Notes: a model not told the origin generated them from the letters alone. A DNA stretch of 33,973 nt from Phycisphaerales bacterium (GCA_009692015.1 SIAB01000009.1:1-33973); one strand, 5' to 3'. Positions 16,337-24,557 are shown, counted from the first letter of the stretch. Translations and numbers: made by a program.

Positions 16337-17033
16337 GCAACACCTCCATCATCGCAGCTACCTCGACTCCGATCTCACTGGTCAGAGCACCATCCTTGCG
16401 CAGAATCCCATAGAGCGCATTTCGCACTTGGCCGGCCACCGCAAATGATCGCTGGGCTGCCTGAGCCGCAGTCATTTGATGCCGCTCAGCAATGACCGAG
16501 TAGGCGTGGCCGTCAACATGGTGCATCCAGAAAATATCCCACTCAGCGCGCTTGCCCCGTCGCTCGAGATTCGCAATCGTCTCTTTCATCGCCTGTTCGA
16601 GGGCGCTGAGAGCCCAGGCGCGCTCGAACTCATCTTCGGAGCGTTTCGTGGTGCTCGCGATCTCGTCCAGCGAATCCGTTGCGTTGGCTTGACCGGCGTC
16701 GTCGCGGCGAAGTTCGTGCACAAAGTGATGCAGTCCATTGCGCAGCCACTGACGAAGGCGCAGCCCGCTCCCCAGCCAAGACTTCAGATACTCAGTATTC
16801 GACAATCGGGTGGCGAAGAAACCTTGCACGATTTCTTGCGGATCGCCTCGAATAGAGGTGTGCAATCCCAGCGCCCGACAGTAGGTCACGAGTGGCTGCA
16901 GGTAGCTCGACATCACATGACCGTTGGCGAGAATCAGTCCAGCCTCCCCTTCTGACAATCGGTCTGAAATCCACAGCGTTCGCGTCTCCGGAAAGGATGG
17001 AGTGGGAGATGAAGATTCGGTCGCTGTCGCCAT
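16320..17033 (-). CDS. RNA polymerase sigma factor, ECF-like (planctomycete type)
   Basis: This 237-residue product has two regions typical of sigma-70 family ECF factors. Region 2, at about residues 42-110, includes a DPQEIVQGFFATRL helix and RLRQWLRNGLHHFVHELRR, matching the usual LVQGFFA...FRSFL..ALKHFL pattern of planctomycete ECF factors. Region 4, at about 135-215, has AWALSALEQAMKETI, SVIAERHQMTAAQAAQRSF and VRNAL for -35 recognition. ATG at 17033 is chosen because the further open frame upstream has no family similarity; no clear Shine-Dalgarno precedes it. It is divergent from pheS and followed by a small overlapping gene. The regulated genes are unknown. Confidence 0.7.
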   Translation of the reverse strand: MATATESSSPTPSFPETRTLWISDRLSEGEAGLILANGHVMSSYLQPLVTYCRALGLHTSIRGDPQEIVQGFFATRLSNTEYLKSWLGSGLRLRQWLRNGLHHFVHELRRDDAGQANATDSLDEIASTTKRSEDEFERAWALSALEQAMKETIANLERRGKRAEWDIFWMHHVDGHAYSVIAERHQMTAAQAAQRSFAVAGQVRNALYGILRKDGALTSEIGVEVAAMMEVLHEHGS

Positions 17034-17450
17034 TCTTGAACCAATAATGAGGGTAGCGCAACCAGCTAAAGAATATTTCACTTTTTTCTCAACAGAGCCC
17101 CCACAATTGTCTCTATCTACTACTCGAGCCCTTCTGGGTAGCAATCTAAGAAGGGTTGCGTGCGTCGAAGTGAGGTCTCTTGATCTGTGGGCGTCGAGAT
17201 CGCAGTGAAGCGATCGCTCGAGCGGGTCGCACGGAGTGCGGAGTTCACGGCGACTCGTGGGACACCACGGACCGCCGATTCTGGGGATCTGATTCCGGCG
17301 GGGAGTTTCTGGGGACTTGTTCCGGGTCACAATTTCGGGGCACTTGGGGAGATCCCCCGCGGGTATCGATGGCTCGTCCTCAGTTCTGATCCAGTAACCG
17401 AGAATGAGTCACGAACCCGCGGGAGGGTCAATCCCTACACTTCCAACCCG
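17034..17450. other. Divergent sigma-factor/pheS spacer with repeats
   Basis: No gene is supported in these 417 bases. CCCTTCT (17129-17135) pairs with AGAAGGG (17149-17155) around a 13-base loop. CCCGCGGG occurs at 17356-17363 and 17416-17423, each copy itself a palindrome. No promoter close to consensus was found for either flanking gene; TACACT at 17436-17441 is the best -10 candidate for pheS. The AT-rich stretch near 17060-17110 may hold the sigma-gene promoter. Confidence 0.4.
17279..17349 (+). repeat. Three imperfect ~28-bp G-rich direct repeats
   Basis: TTCTGGGGATCTGATTCCGG (17279-17298), a close variant TTCTGGGGACTTGTTCCGG (17307-17325) and a weaker third copy starting TTCGGGGCACTTGGGG (17334) recur at 27-28 base steps. 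They lie upstream of pheS. The spacing is close to two and a half helical turns. Their role is unknown. Confidence 0.55.
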
Positions 17451-18473
17451 ATGTCCCTCCCGAGCCCCGATCTCTCCGCGATGATCCTTCGGATCGATTC
17501 CCTGCGAGAAGAGGCTTTGTCGGCTCTTGCCGGCGCGACTTCCATAACGACGCTCGAATCATGGCGAACCCGCTTCCTCGGACTCAACGGTCAGTTGAAA
17601 GCGCTCATGGGCGCGCTCAAGGACGCCTCGCGGCAAGAGAAGCCAGTGCTTGGTCAACGGCTCAATGAACTCAAGGTGCATCTTGAAGCGGCCCTCGAGC
17701 AACATCGATGCACCTTGAGCCTCTCAGCCGCTGGCCCGCGACTCGATGTCACAGAGCCGGGGATCCCACTTGCCGAGGGTCGACGGCATGTCTTATCGCG
17801 GACCATCGACGAGATCATTGCCGTCTTCGGTCGCATGGGATTCACCGTGGCAGATGGTCCTGAAGTTGAAGATGAGTGGCACAACTTCACCGCGCTCAAT
17901 ATTCCGGCGGGTCATCCCGCGCGAGACCCCGGCGACAATTTCTACATGGGTGAGCAGTCGGGTGTGCGCCGTCTGCTGCGGACCCAGACTTCGACCGTGC
18001 AGATTCGTGCCATGGAATCGCAGAAGCCACCGCTGAAAGTGGTGGCGGTCGGTCGGGTCTATCGGCCCGACACTCACGACGCCACGCACTATTCGATGTT
18101 TCACCAAATCGAAGGACTCTGCGTTGACCGCGACCTTTCGCTGGTCGATCTCAAGACCGCGCTCCTGCAGTTTGCACACGCATACTTCGGGGGCGACGCC
18201 GAGGTGCGCATGCGCCCAAGCTTCTTCCCATTCACCGAACCATCTGCGGAGGTGGACATGAAGATGCACATTCGCGGGCAGTTGCAGTGGGTCGAGATCG
18301 GCGGTTGTGGGATGGTCGATCCCAATGTTCTGACCGCCGTCGGGCTCGATCCAGAAGTGTGGCGCGGCTACGCTTTTGGTTTGGGAATCGAGCGGATCGC
18401 CATGCGCCGCTACGGAATCACCGATATTCGCTGGCTCTATGAAAACGACGCGCGGTTCCTGAGACAGTTCTAG
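17451..18473 (+). CDS. pheS: Phenylalanine--tRNA ligase alpha subunit
   Basis: PheS carries the catalytic site of the heterotetrameric PheRS. The 340-residue product has the N-terminal coiled coil (about 1-85, TTLESWRTRFLGLNGQLKAL). The class II core follows, with GPEVEDEWHNFTALNIPAGHPARD, RTQTSTVQIR, VGRVYRPDTHDATHYSMFHQIEG, the FFPFTEPS strand and FGLGIERIAM. ATG at 17451 gives the family N-terminus. The frame stays open a further 88 codons upstream, but that stretch is repeat-rich and unlike any PheS. No pheT follows: the next gene is rplQ on the other strand. Confidence 0.96.
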   Translation: MSLPSPDLSAMILRIDSLREEALSALAGATSITTLESWRTRFLGLNGQLKALMGALKDASRQEKPVLGQRLNELKVHLEAALEQHRCTLSLSAAGPRLDVTEPGIPLAEGRRHVLSRTIDEIIAVFGRMGFTVADGPEVEDEWHNFTALNIPAGHPARDPGDNFYMGEQSGVRRLLRTQTSTVQIRAMESQKPPLKVVAVGRVYRPDTHDATHYSMFHQIEGLCVDRDLSLVDLKTALLQFAHAYFGGDAEVRMRPSFFPFTEPSAEVDMKMHIRGQLQWVEIGGCGMVDPNVLTAVGLDPEVWRGYAFGLGIERIAMRRYGITDIRWLYENDARFLRQF

Positions 18474-18484
18474 CTGTCAGGGGA

Positions 18485-18498
18485 ACGACGCGCGTCGT
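18485..18498. repeat. 14-bp perfect palindrome in the pheS/rplQ convergent gap
   Basis: ACGACGCGCGTCGT is self-complementary and lies in the 48-base gap where pheS and the ribosomal cluster converge. It has no flanking T-run, so it is at most a weak bidirectional terminator. Confidence 0.4.
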
Positions 18499-18521
18499 CG
18501 AAACAACTGTCGCAGCCTGGA

Positions 18522-19130
18522 TCAGGCCGTCGTATCGGGTGCCGCCGGAGCCTTGGTCGATTCCTTGCGAATCTGCGCTGCGAATGCGGTTCGTCGGTCG
18601 GCAGTTCCTCGGCGACCCGAGGTTCCACCAGAGACCTGCGATCCACCCTCGCGACCCACGAGTTGCAGAACCACCAGATTCGTCGCATCTCCAAGTCTGC
18701 GCCGATCCAACTTCACGATGCGGGTGTAGCCACCTGGCCGATCGGCAAAGAGCGGCGCGACGCGGGTCATCAGATGATGAACCAGCCGCGGTGCCTTGCG
18801 CAGTTCACCGAAGCGATTGAATTCAATCTCGCTCGCGGCAGGAACCGTCCAGTAGGGGCTTTGCTTGCGCGCTTCCTTCACCTTGGGATCAGCAACCCAG
18901 GCGAACACCGCGCGATCCGTCAATCTGCTGGTGAGCAAACGACGAGATGCCAGTGTTCGATGCCGAGCGATGGTGATCAGCCGTTCAACATAGGGCTTGA
19001 CCGCCTTGGCCTTGGTCAGGGTCGTCACGATTTCGCCGTGCTCAAAGAGCCCAGCGGCCAAGTTGCGAAGCATCGCGCGGCGATGATCGCTTTCGAGGCA
19101 GAGTTGTTTTCCAGCGACACGATGTCTCAT
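18522..19130 (-). CDS. rplQ: 50S ribosomal protein L17
   Basis: L17 is a 50S subunit protein near the exit tunnel. The product starts MRHRVAGKQL, and has HRRAMLRNLA, RLITIARH and FADRPGGYTRI as expected. At 202 residues it is far longer than the usual 115-130. About 35 extra residues lie between the LTDRAVF segment and the LVHHLMTRVAPLFADR block (DPKVKEARKQSPYW onward). There is also a Gly/Arg/Ala-rich tail of about 45 residues. It is the last gene of the cluster, downstream of rpoA. Confidence 0.93.
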   Translation of the reverse strand: MRHRVAGKQLCLESDHRRAMLRNLAAGLFEHGEIVTTLTKAKAVKPYVERLITIARHRTLASRRLLTSRLTDRAVFAWVADPKVKEARKQSPYWTVPAASEIEFNRFGELRKAPRLVHHLMTRVAPLFADRPGGYTRIVKLDRRRLGDATNLVVLQLVGREGGSQVSGGTSGRRGTADRRTAFAAQIRKESTKAPAAPDTTA

Positions 19131-19185
19131 GTTTCAATACTCCTTTGGTCAAAGGACCAAGTCAGATCCAGTTGGGCATGACTGC

Positions 19186-20190
19186 TCAACCGTGGGCTGA
19201 CGACCTTTCTTGTGCTTGCATACCCAGTGAGAGTCCAAGGTCCTGCAGACGCGCAGTGATCTCTTGCAGTGAGGTCTTTCCGAAGGCACGAAGTTCCATC
19301 AAATCGCCCTCCGTCTTCTGAACCAATTGCCGAACCGTGACGATTCCTGCGGCCTGCAAGCAATTCGTCGCCCGAACTCCGAGGTTGAGCTCGGAGAGTG
19401 TGATCTCGAGTTTTCGAACCAGATCGGCGTCAACATCCTGCTCCAAGGTGAGCCCCTGCTCAACCAACTCATCACCGGCTGAATCGAATTGGACGAATGG
19501 ATTGACATGCTTGCGAAGAATTTTTCCGGCCTCAACGACGGCCATCTCCGGACTGACGGTCCCGTTGGTCCAGACATCCAGAACGAGCCGCTCGTAGTTC
19601 ATGCGCTGACCAACGCGCGTGTCCTCCACGCGATAACGGACGCGCTGCACGGGTGTAAAGATTGCGTCAACTGGAATCTCTCCGATGACCTGCTCAATCT
19701 CGATGTTGTTGTACTGCTCGCTGGCAGGCTGATAGCCCCGCCCGCGCATCACCGTGAGATCCGCCTCGAAACGAACCTTGTCGTTGACGCGGCAGATCAA
19801 ATGGTCTGGATTCAAGATTCGGATGGAGGCATCGGACTCGATCGATGCGCCGGTCACATCGCAGGGGCCCTCGACGCGAATGCGCACGGTCTTGGACTCT
19901 TCGCCATCCATCTCAACAATCAGTCCCTTGATATTCAGCACGATGTCCGAGACATCTTGCACAATTCCAGGAATCGATGTGAACTCGTGGGTCACACCCG
20001 CGATTTGCAACTTGGTGATCGCCGCGCCCTCGATGCTCGAGAGCAAGATGCGCCGCATACTGTTTCCGATGGTTGTGCCAAATCCTCGTTCAAAGGGTTC
20101 AGCGGAAAACCGCCCAAATGTCTGCGAAAGACTGCTCTTGTCGGCGGTCACCCGACCAGGTAATTCAAGACCTCTCCAGCGTACATGCAT
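19186..20190 (-). CDS. rpoA: DNA-directed RNA polymerase subunit alpha
   Basis: RpoA forms the dimer on which RNA polymerase assembles. The 334-residue product has the N-terminal dimerisation domain (EPFERGFGTTIGNSMRRILLSS, then the Rpb3/11-like body). An acidic linker leads to the alpha-CTD from about residue 255 (LNLGVRATNCLQAAGIVTV), which keeps the Arg used for UP-element contact. The start ATG at 20190 follows TAGGAG. rpsD, normally between rpsK and rpoA, is absent; a 120-base gap stands in its place. Confidence 0.97.
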   Translation of the reverse strand: MHVRWRGLELPGRVTADKSSLSQTFGRFSAEPFERGFGTTIGNSMRRILLSSIEGAAITKLQIAGVTHEFTSIPGIVQDVSDIVLNIKGLIVEMDGEESKTVRIRVEGPCDVTGASIESDASIRILNPDHLICRVNDKVRFEADLTVMRGRGYQPASEQYNNIEIEQVIGEIPVDAIFTPVQRVRYRVEDTRVGQRMNYERLVLDVWTNGTVSPEMAVVEAGKILRKHVNPFVQFDSAGDELVEQGLTLEQDVDADLVRKLEITLSELNLGVRATNCLQAAGIVTVRQLVQKTEGDLMELRAFGKTSLQEITARLQDLGLSLGMQAQERSSAHG

Positions 20191-20310
20191 GATTCAAATC
20201 TCCTATCCAGCAGTTGTTCAATCCGAGAACGAGTTTGGCTCCGATCGGAAACCGCATCAGCCTGCTGGGCGCAATGCGGTCCCTACTGTGGGGCCAAGCA
20301 CAAGACGATG
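20191..20310 (-). promoter_or_regulatory. rpsK-rpoA gap with hairpin (possible rpoA leader element)
   Basis: ACCGCAT (20251-20257) pairs with ATGCGGT (20274-20280), and a CCGATCGG palindrome lies beside it at 20241-20248. There is no remnant reading frame resembling S4. TAGGAG before rpoA is the only clear translation signal. A regulatory role is a guess from position. Confidence 0.3.
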
Positions 20311-20685
20311 TTAGACGCGGCGCTTCTTGGGCGATCGGCATCCGTTGAATGGCAGTGGTGTCTGATCTTCGATGGTTAGTACCTTCAATCCATTGGCCTG
20401 CAGCGCTGTAACGGCCGATTCTCGACCCGGACCCGCGCCACGGACTCGAACTTCGACCTCGCGCATACCGACGCGCCGAGCCTTGCCCGCGGCACGCTCG
20501 CTGGCCCGACTCGCAGCGAAGGGGGTGCTCTTGCGTGCGCCCTTGAAGCCCACGCTTCCCGCTGAGTCCCAGCAAATTGTTTCGCCGTTGGTGTCGGTGA
20601 TGGTGACGATCGTGTTGTTGAACGATGCGTTCACATGCACGATGCCCTTGATGATGTTCTTACGAATCTTTGGTTTCTTCGACAT
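20311..20685 (-). CDS. rpsK: 30S ribosomal protein S11
   Basis: S11 sits on the platform of the 30S subunit next to the mRNA exit. The 124-residue product has the conserved [18 protein letters not shown] start, [28 protein letters not shown] and the C-terminal [16 protein letters not shown] lies at a normal distance upstream of the ATG. The gene is 30 bases after rpsM in a typical alpha-operon arrangement. Confidence 0.97.
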   Translation of the reverse strand: MSKKPKIRKNIIKGIVHVNASFNNTIVTITDTNGETICWDSAGSVGFKGARKSTPFAASRASERAAGKARRVGMREVEVRVRGAGPGRESAVTALQANGLKVLTIEDQTPLPFNGCRSPKKRRV

Positions 20686-20715
20686 GGTTTGTTCTCCTTG
20701 GTCATCCGCTGGGGA

Positions 20716-21093
20716 TTAACCGTTCACGCCTTTCTTTCCGGCGACGGTCTTCTTCTTGCCCTTGCGGGTGCGGGCGTTGGTGCGCGTGCGCTGACCGCGA
20801 CAGGGCAATGACCGACGATGTCGTTCGCCGCGATAGGCGTGAATGTCCTTCAATCGTTGCACATCCTGAGCGACCTGACGGCGCAGGGCACCCTCAACGA
20901 TGTAGCTGTCGTCGATCTCTTTCGAGATCGCGGCCAGTTCTTGATCGCCGAGCGTGTGGGTGCGACGATCTGGGTCGATACCCGTCTTCGCCAAGATCTT
21001 CTCAGCAATCTTGGGACCGACGCCGTGGATGTACTGAAGCGAGAAGAGGATTTTTTTCTTGTCTGGAATGTCGATACCGGCAATGCGTGGCAT
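20716..21093 (-). CDS. rpsM: 30S ribosomal protein S13
   Basis: S13 lies in the head of the 30S subunit and contacts the P-site tRNA and L5. The 125-residue product has MPRIAGIDIPDKKKI, the YIHGVGPKIAEKIL helix-hairpin-helix, and RRQVAQDVQRLKDIHAYRGERHRRSLPCRGQRTRTNARTRK condensed into the expected basic C-terminal half. It follows rpmJ by 19 bases. Confidence 0.97.
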   Translation of the reverse strand: MPRIAGIDIPDKKKILFSLQYIHGVGPKIAEKILAKTGIDPDRRTHTLGDQELAAISKEIDDSYIVEGALRRQVAQDVQRLKDIHAYRGERHRRSLPCRGQRTRTNARTRKGKKKTVAGKKGVNG

Positions 21094-21112
21094 AGTGTGC
21101 TCCGATGTTGGC

Positions 21113-21229
21113 TCAGCCTTGACGCTGCTTCAGCCGTGGGTTCTTCTTGTTGATGACAAAGCGCTTGCCCTTGCGGACAACAATCTGACAATCGAGAGTG
21201 CGGCGCTTGATACTGCTTCTAACCTTCAT
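21113..21229 (-). CDS. rpmJ: 50S ribosomal protein L36, zinc-free type
   Basis: L36 is the smallest 50S protein. The 38-codon frame reads [14 protein letters not shown], then [17 protein letters not shown] and ends KQRQG. The usual protein holds zinc with three Cys and one His. Here only Cys14 remains, so this is a C-minus form. The start is supported by GGAG six bases upstream. The gene lies in its standard place between infA and rpsM. Confidence 0.93.
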   Translation of the reverse strand: MKVRSSIKRRTLDCQIVVRKGKRFVINKKNPRLKQRQG

Positions 21230-21266
21230 GATTAACTCCGTGAGTAAGGACTGAAAATTCGTTGGT

Positions 21267-21482
21267 TCATTGACGGAAAGTGATTCGACCCTTGGTCATG
21301 TCGTACGGGCTCATTTCGATGGTGACTCGGTCGCCTGGAAGAATTCGGATGAAGAACTTTCGCATCTTGCCGCTGACATAGGCCAGAATCTCATGACCAT
21401 TCTGGAGCTTCACGCGAAACATCGCATCGGGAAGCGCCTCAGTGACTTCGGCTTCGAGGGTGATCTTCTCTTCTTTGGCCAT
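21267..21482 (-). CDS. infA: Translation initiation factor IF-1
   Basis: IF1 binds the 30S A site during initiation. The 71-residue product has the S1-type OB fold: [22 protein letters not shown] in family register, [39 protein letters not shown]. The ATG at 21482 matches homologues and has AAGGA five bases upstream. A TTG six codons earlier is in frame but would read through that site. It follows map by 18 bases. Confidence 0.96.
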   Translation of the reverse strand: MAKEEKITLEAEVTEALPDAMFRVKLQNGHEILAYVSGKMRKFFIRILPGDRVTIEMSPYDMTKGRITFRQ

Positions 21483-21500
21483 GAATTCCTTTGACAACAA

Positions 21501-22493
21501 TTACACTGACTTCTGAATCGAGACCGAGGCACGCGCCTCGTCGAGAATCTCGCAACCAGTTCTGGTGATCACCACCGTGCGCTCCACAGCGCAGCCCGGA
21601 AGACCACTCTCCGTTCGCATCGTCCAACCATCGTCGCACTGCACCAGCTGCACGCCGATGGCAAATCCGTCGGCGTCAACAGTTTGAATTCCGTCTGCGT
21701 GGCGAACGACCGTTGGTTCAACCGACAACACCATGTCGGGCAGAAGCGTGAAATCGTCTCGCGCCAGAAAGACGCGGTCCACCGCACTTGGGGCGATCGG
21801 TGCTTCATGCAGGTCCCGGCCAATGCCGTGACCGGCGTAACTCGTCACCATCCCAAGGCTGCGACTCTGGGCAACATCTTGCATCGCCTGCGCAACTTTC
21901 GACCAGCGAACGCCAGGCGCCATGATCGAGACGGCCGCATCGAGCATCTCTCGACAGCCATTGACCATCGCAAGTTCGCCGTAACCGCCCCGGCCGACAA
22001 TCACGCAATCGGCAATGTCGGCGCACCAACCACGAAATCGCACCGCGACATCAACCGTGACCACATCGCCATCCCGCAGGGGTTCATCGCTCGGCACGGC
22101 GTGAATCAGGCGATCGTTCACTGCGACGCAACAGGCTGCTGGAAAGTGGCCGCGGCTGTCCGGGAACGCATCGAGCGGGGTGCACTGAATCAGGCTCTCA
22201 GCCCGAGCCGCGGCGATGATCCCCGATGCAATCGATGCCAAGGAAGCCGGCGTTGTTCCGACCACTGCACATCGCAGCGCGGCATCGACGGCGGTGCGCG
22301 CAATCAGGGCAGCGTCGCGAATCGCGTCGATCTCGGTTTGTGTTCGCAGCGCGATCTCTCGTCCGCCACCGAATCGCGGGGTAGCCAGATGCGCCTGCGT
22401 ATCCGCACCCAACCGCACCGTGGCGATCACCCCACCCCGCCGAGCATCGGCTTGGGAGAGAACCTCATTTGAAGTGTTGCGGAGAGTCACCAT
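21501..22493 (-). CDS. map: Methionine aminopeptidase
   Basis: MetAP removes the initiator methionine from nascent proteins. The type I catalytic domain starts about residue 45 and keeps the active-site pattern: VNDRLIHAVP, the metal ligands in VDVAVRFRGWCADIAD, the GHGIGRDLHEAP histidines, the Glu in MVLSVEPTVV and the last Glu in CAVERTVVI. An extra N-terminal stretch of about 44 residues precedes it, with no recognised SH3-binding motif. ATG at 22493, four bases after the secY stop, is chosen. An ATG at 22532 is also in frame, has a GGAAG upstream and would overlap secY by 35 bases. adk, often between secY and map, is absent. Confidence 0.92.
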   Translation of the reverse strand: MVTLRNTSNEVLSQADARRGGVIATVRLGADTQAHLATPRFGGGREIALRTQTEIDAIRDAALIARTAVDAALRCAVVGTTPASLASIASGIIAAARAESLIQCTPLDAFPDSRGHFPAACCVAVNDRLIHAVPSDEPLRDGDVVTVDVAVRFRGWCADIADCVIVGRGGYGELAMVNGCREMLDAAVSIMAPGVRWSKVAQAMQDVAQSRSLGMVTSYAGHGIGRDLHEAPIAPSAVDRVFLARDDFTLLPDMVLSVEPTVVRHADGIQTVDADGFAIGVQLVQCDDGWTMRTESGLPGCAVERTVVITRTGCEILDEARASVSIQKSV

Positions 22494-22497
22494 GGGG

Positions 22498-23910
22498 TCA
22501 CCCGCGCGCCGATCGAAGACGGGGACCGGCATGATTGCTTCCGCCAGAGAGGAACCCGGAGTAATTGCGCATCAAAAGATTGGCTTCGATTCGTTGCACG
22601 AGATCGAGTGCCACGCTGACCACAATGAGCAAACCAGTGCCGCCGAGGAACTGGGCGACGAAGAAGGGAATTCCGAGTTGCTGACTCACGATGGTGGGAA
22701 TGATCGCGATCAGGGCCAGCGCGCCCGCGCCGACATAGGTGATGCGCGAGATGACCGTCTCGAGGTACTCAGCGGTGCGCGGACCGGGGCGCAGTCCGGG
22801 GATGAACGAACCGTGCTCGCGAAGTTGCTTGGCCATGTCGGTTGGCGAAAGTTGAACCGTGGTCCAGAAGTAGGAGAAGAAATAGATCAGCACGATCTCG
22901 ACCAGCACATAGGGGTATGCCCCGATCTGCAGATTCTGGGCGACGAAACTGGTGATGGTCGACCAGGTAGAAGAGGCATCCACCGCCGCTGCGCGCGATG
23001 CGAGCCAGGCACAACCCGAAGCTGGGAACATCATGAGCGTGCTTGAAAAGATGATCGGCATCACACCAGCATGATTGATTCGCAGCGGCAAGTAGTGGCG
23101 CTGTCCGCCAAAGACCTTGCGACCGCGGGTGTGCTTGGCTTGTTGAATTGGAATCCGGCGCTGGGCAACGGTGATCACAATCGCGCCCGCGATCACAAAG
23201 AGGAATCCAGCGAGGAGCACGATGAGACCCACGAGGCCGATCTTCGAATCGACCCCCTGCACACTGGCGTCGAAGTTCTCAAAGATCCATGTTGCCGCGC
23301 TCGGCATGCGCGAGAGAATCCCCGCGGTGAGGATGATCGAAACTCCGTTACCAATTCCGTACTTGTCGACCTGCTCGCCGAGCCACATCAAGAAGAGGCT
23401 GCCAGCGGTCAACGCTGCGATGCCAGAGATGTAGAAGATGACGAGTCCACCGCCAAGTTGGAACTGCGGCTGCACAAGGTTCTGAGTGCGCAGGAAGCCC
23501 AGCCACATGAGACCTTGCAAGAGGCAGAGACCAACCGTGGCATAGCGCGTCCACTCCATGATCTTGGTTTGGCCAGACATTCCCTCCTTTTTGAGCTCCT
23601 GCAGCGCTGGGACGACAGCCTGTAAGAGTTGAAAGATGATGCTCGCCGTGATGTAGGGCATGATGCCCAAACCGAAGATGGTGGACTGCTGGAGCGATCC
23701 ACCCGAGAAGATCGAGGCGTATTCGAGCAGTCGACCGAATCCAGTTTGATCGACCGAGGCTCGTTCTGCCGCACGGGCGAGTTCTGATTGATCCACGCCC
23801 AAGAGTGGGATCCAGAATCCGATGCGATAGATGACCAGCACCCCCAAAGTGAAAAACACCTTGTTGCGCAGGTCGCGGATTCGGAAGATGTTCGCAAATG
23901 CTTGGAGCAT
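22498..23910 (-). CDS. secY: Preprotein translocase subunit SecY
   Basis: SecY is the membrane channel for protein export and insertion. The 470-residue product has ten predicted membrane spans. Conserved loops include SIFSGGSLQQSTIFGLGIMPYI, the GIGNGVSII region, QRRIPIQQAKHTRGRK (cytoplasmic loop C4) and HGSFIPGLRPGPRTAEYL (C5 loop, ribosome and SecA contact) given here in part. The C-terminus is short and ends after the LSGGSNHAG stretch. It lies between rplO and map in standard spc order. Confidence 0.97.
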   Translation of the reverse strand: MLQAFANIFRIRDLRNKVFFTLGVLVIYRIGFWIPLLGVDQSELARAAERASVDQTGFGRLLEYASIFSGGSLQQSTIFGLGIMPYITASIIFQLLQAVVPALQELKKEGMSGQTKIMEWTRYATVGLCLLQGLMWLGFLRTQNLVQPQFQLGGGLVIFYISGIAALTAGSLFLMWLGEQVDKYGIGNGVSIILTAGILSRMPSAATWIFENFDASVQGVDSKIGLVGLIVLLAGFLFVIAGAIVITVAQRRIPIQQAKHTRGRKVFGGQRHYLPLRINHAGVMPIIFSSTLMMFPASGCAWLASRAAAVDASSTWSTITSFVAQNLQIGAYPYVLVEIVLIYFFSYFWTTVQLSPTDMAKQLREHGSFIPGLRPGPRTAEYLETVISRITYVGAGALALIAIIPTIVSQQLGIPFFVAQFLGGTGLLIVVSVALDLVQRIEANLLMRNYSGFLSGGSNHAGPRLRSARG

Positions 23911-23928
23911 GTCGTGATTGAAAAGGAA

Positions 23929-24519
23929 CTACTTCTTGTCTTCGGACTTCTTGTCTTCGGCTGGCGCTTCAGCGGCAGCCTTTGCCTTGGGAGCTCGCTT
24001 GGCAGCATTCGCCACCTTGGTCGCTTCGGCGTCAGCTTCGGCTTGAGCCGCGGCCGCAACCTTGGCTGCGTACGCCGTCAGGACAGCGGTCCCACCTGCA
24101 GCCTCGATCTTGGACTTCGCTTGCGCCGAGAATCGATCCGCAGTCACACTCAACTTGACGGCGATCTCGCCATTTCCCAAGACCTTGAGCGGAAGCTTGG
24201 TGTTGCGAACGATGCCAACAAGAATCAGCGCGTCGACATTGACGAAGGCGCCGGCAGCAAAGTGATGAGCGAGATCGGCGACATTGACCACCGCGTAGTC
24301 CACGCGGAAATCAGCATTCTTGAAACCGCGCTTTGGAAAGCGACGCAGCAGTGGCGTGGAACCACCTTGATAGCCAGGACGGCTCGTCCAACCCGCGCGA
24401 CTCTTGGCGCCGTTGTGACCGCGACCGCTGGTGCCGCCCTTGCCGCTTCCTTCGCCGCGACCAACGCGCATGCGAAGCTTGTGCTTCCCAACTCGTGCTG
24501 TGACATCATGGATCATCAT
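23929..24519 (-). CDS. rplO: 50S ribosomal protein L15
   Basis: L15 is a late-assembling core 50S protein. The product has the Gly/Arg-rich N-terminal arm (RVGRGEGSGKGGTSGRGHNG, GYQGGSTPLLRRFPKRGF) and the globular part VVNVADLAHHF...LPLKVLGNGE...AQAKSKIEAAGG. At 196 residues it exceeds the usual 145-150. The excess is an Ala/Lys/Glu tail of about 50 residues ending in two SEDKK-like repeats. AGGAG lies upstream of a double ATG. rpmD (L30), usually before rplO, is absent. Confidence 0.95.
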   Translation of the reverse strand: MMIHDVTARVGKHKLRMRVGRGEGSGKGGTSGRGHNGAKSRAGWTSRPGYQGGSTPLLRRFPKRGFKNADFRVDYAVVNVADLAHHFAAGAFVNVDALILVGIVRNTKLPLKVLGNGEIAVKLSVTADRFSAQAKSKIEAAGGTAVLTAYAAKVAAAAQAEADAEATKVANAAKRAPKAKAAAEAPAEDKKSEDKK

Positions 24520-24557
24520 GGTTCAATACTCCTAGAAAACTTTTCTTTCGACTCGTA

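Noticed and set aside
17187-17450. 88-codon N-terminal extension of pheS
   Set aside because: The stretch is made of G-rich DNA repeats and unlike PheS; homologues start at the ATG at 17451.
17034-17450. T-box riboswitch upstream of pheS
   Set aside because: No T-box consensus sequence and no terminator/antiterminator pair; the CCCGCGGG copies are self-palindromes.
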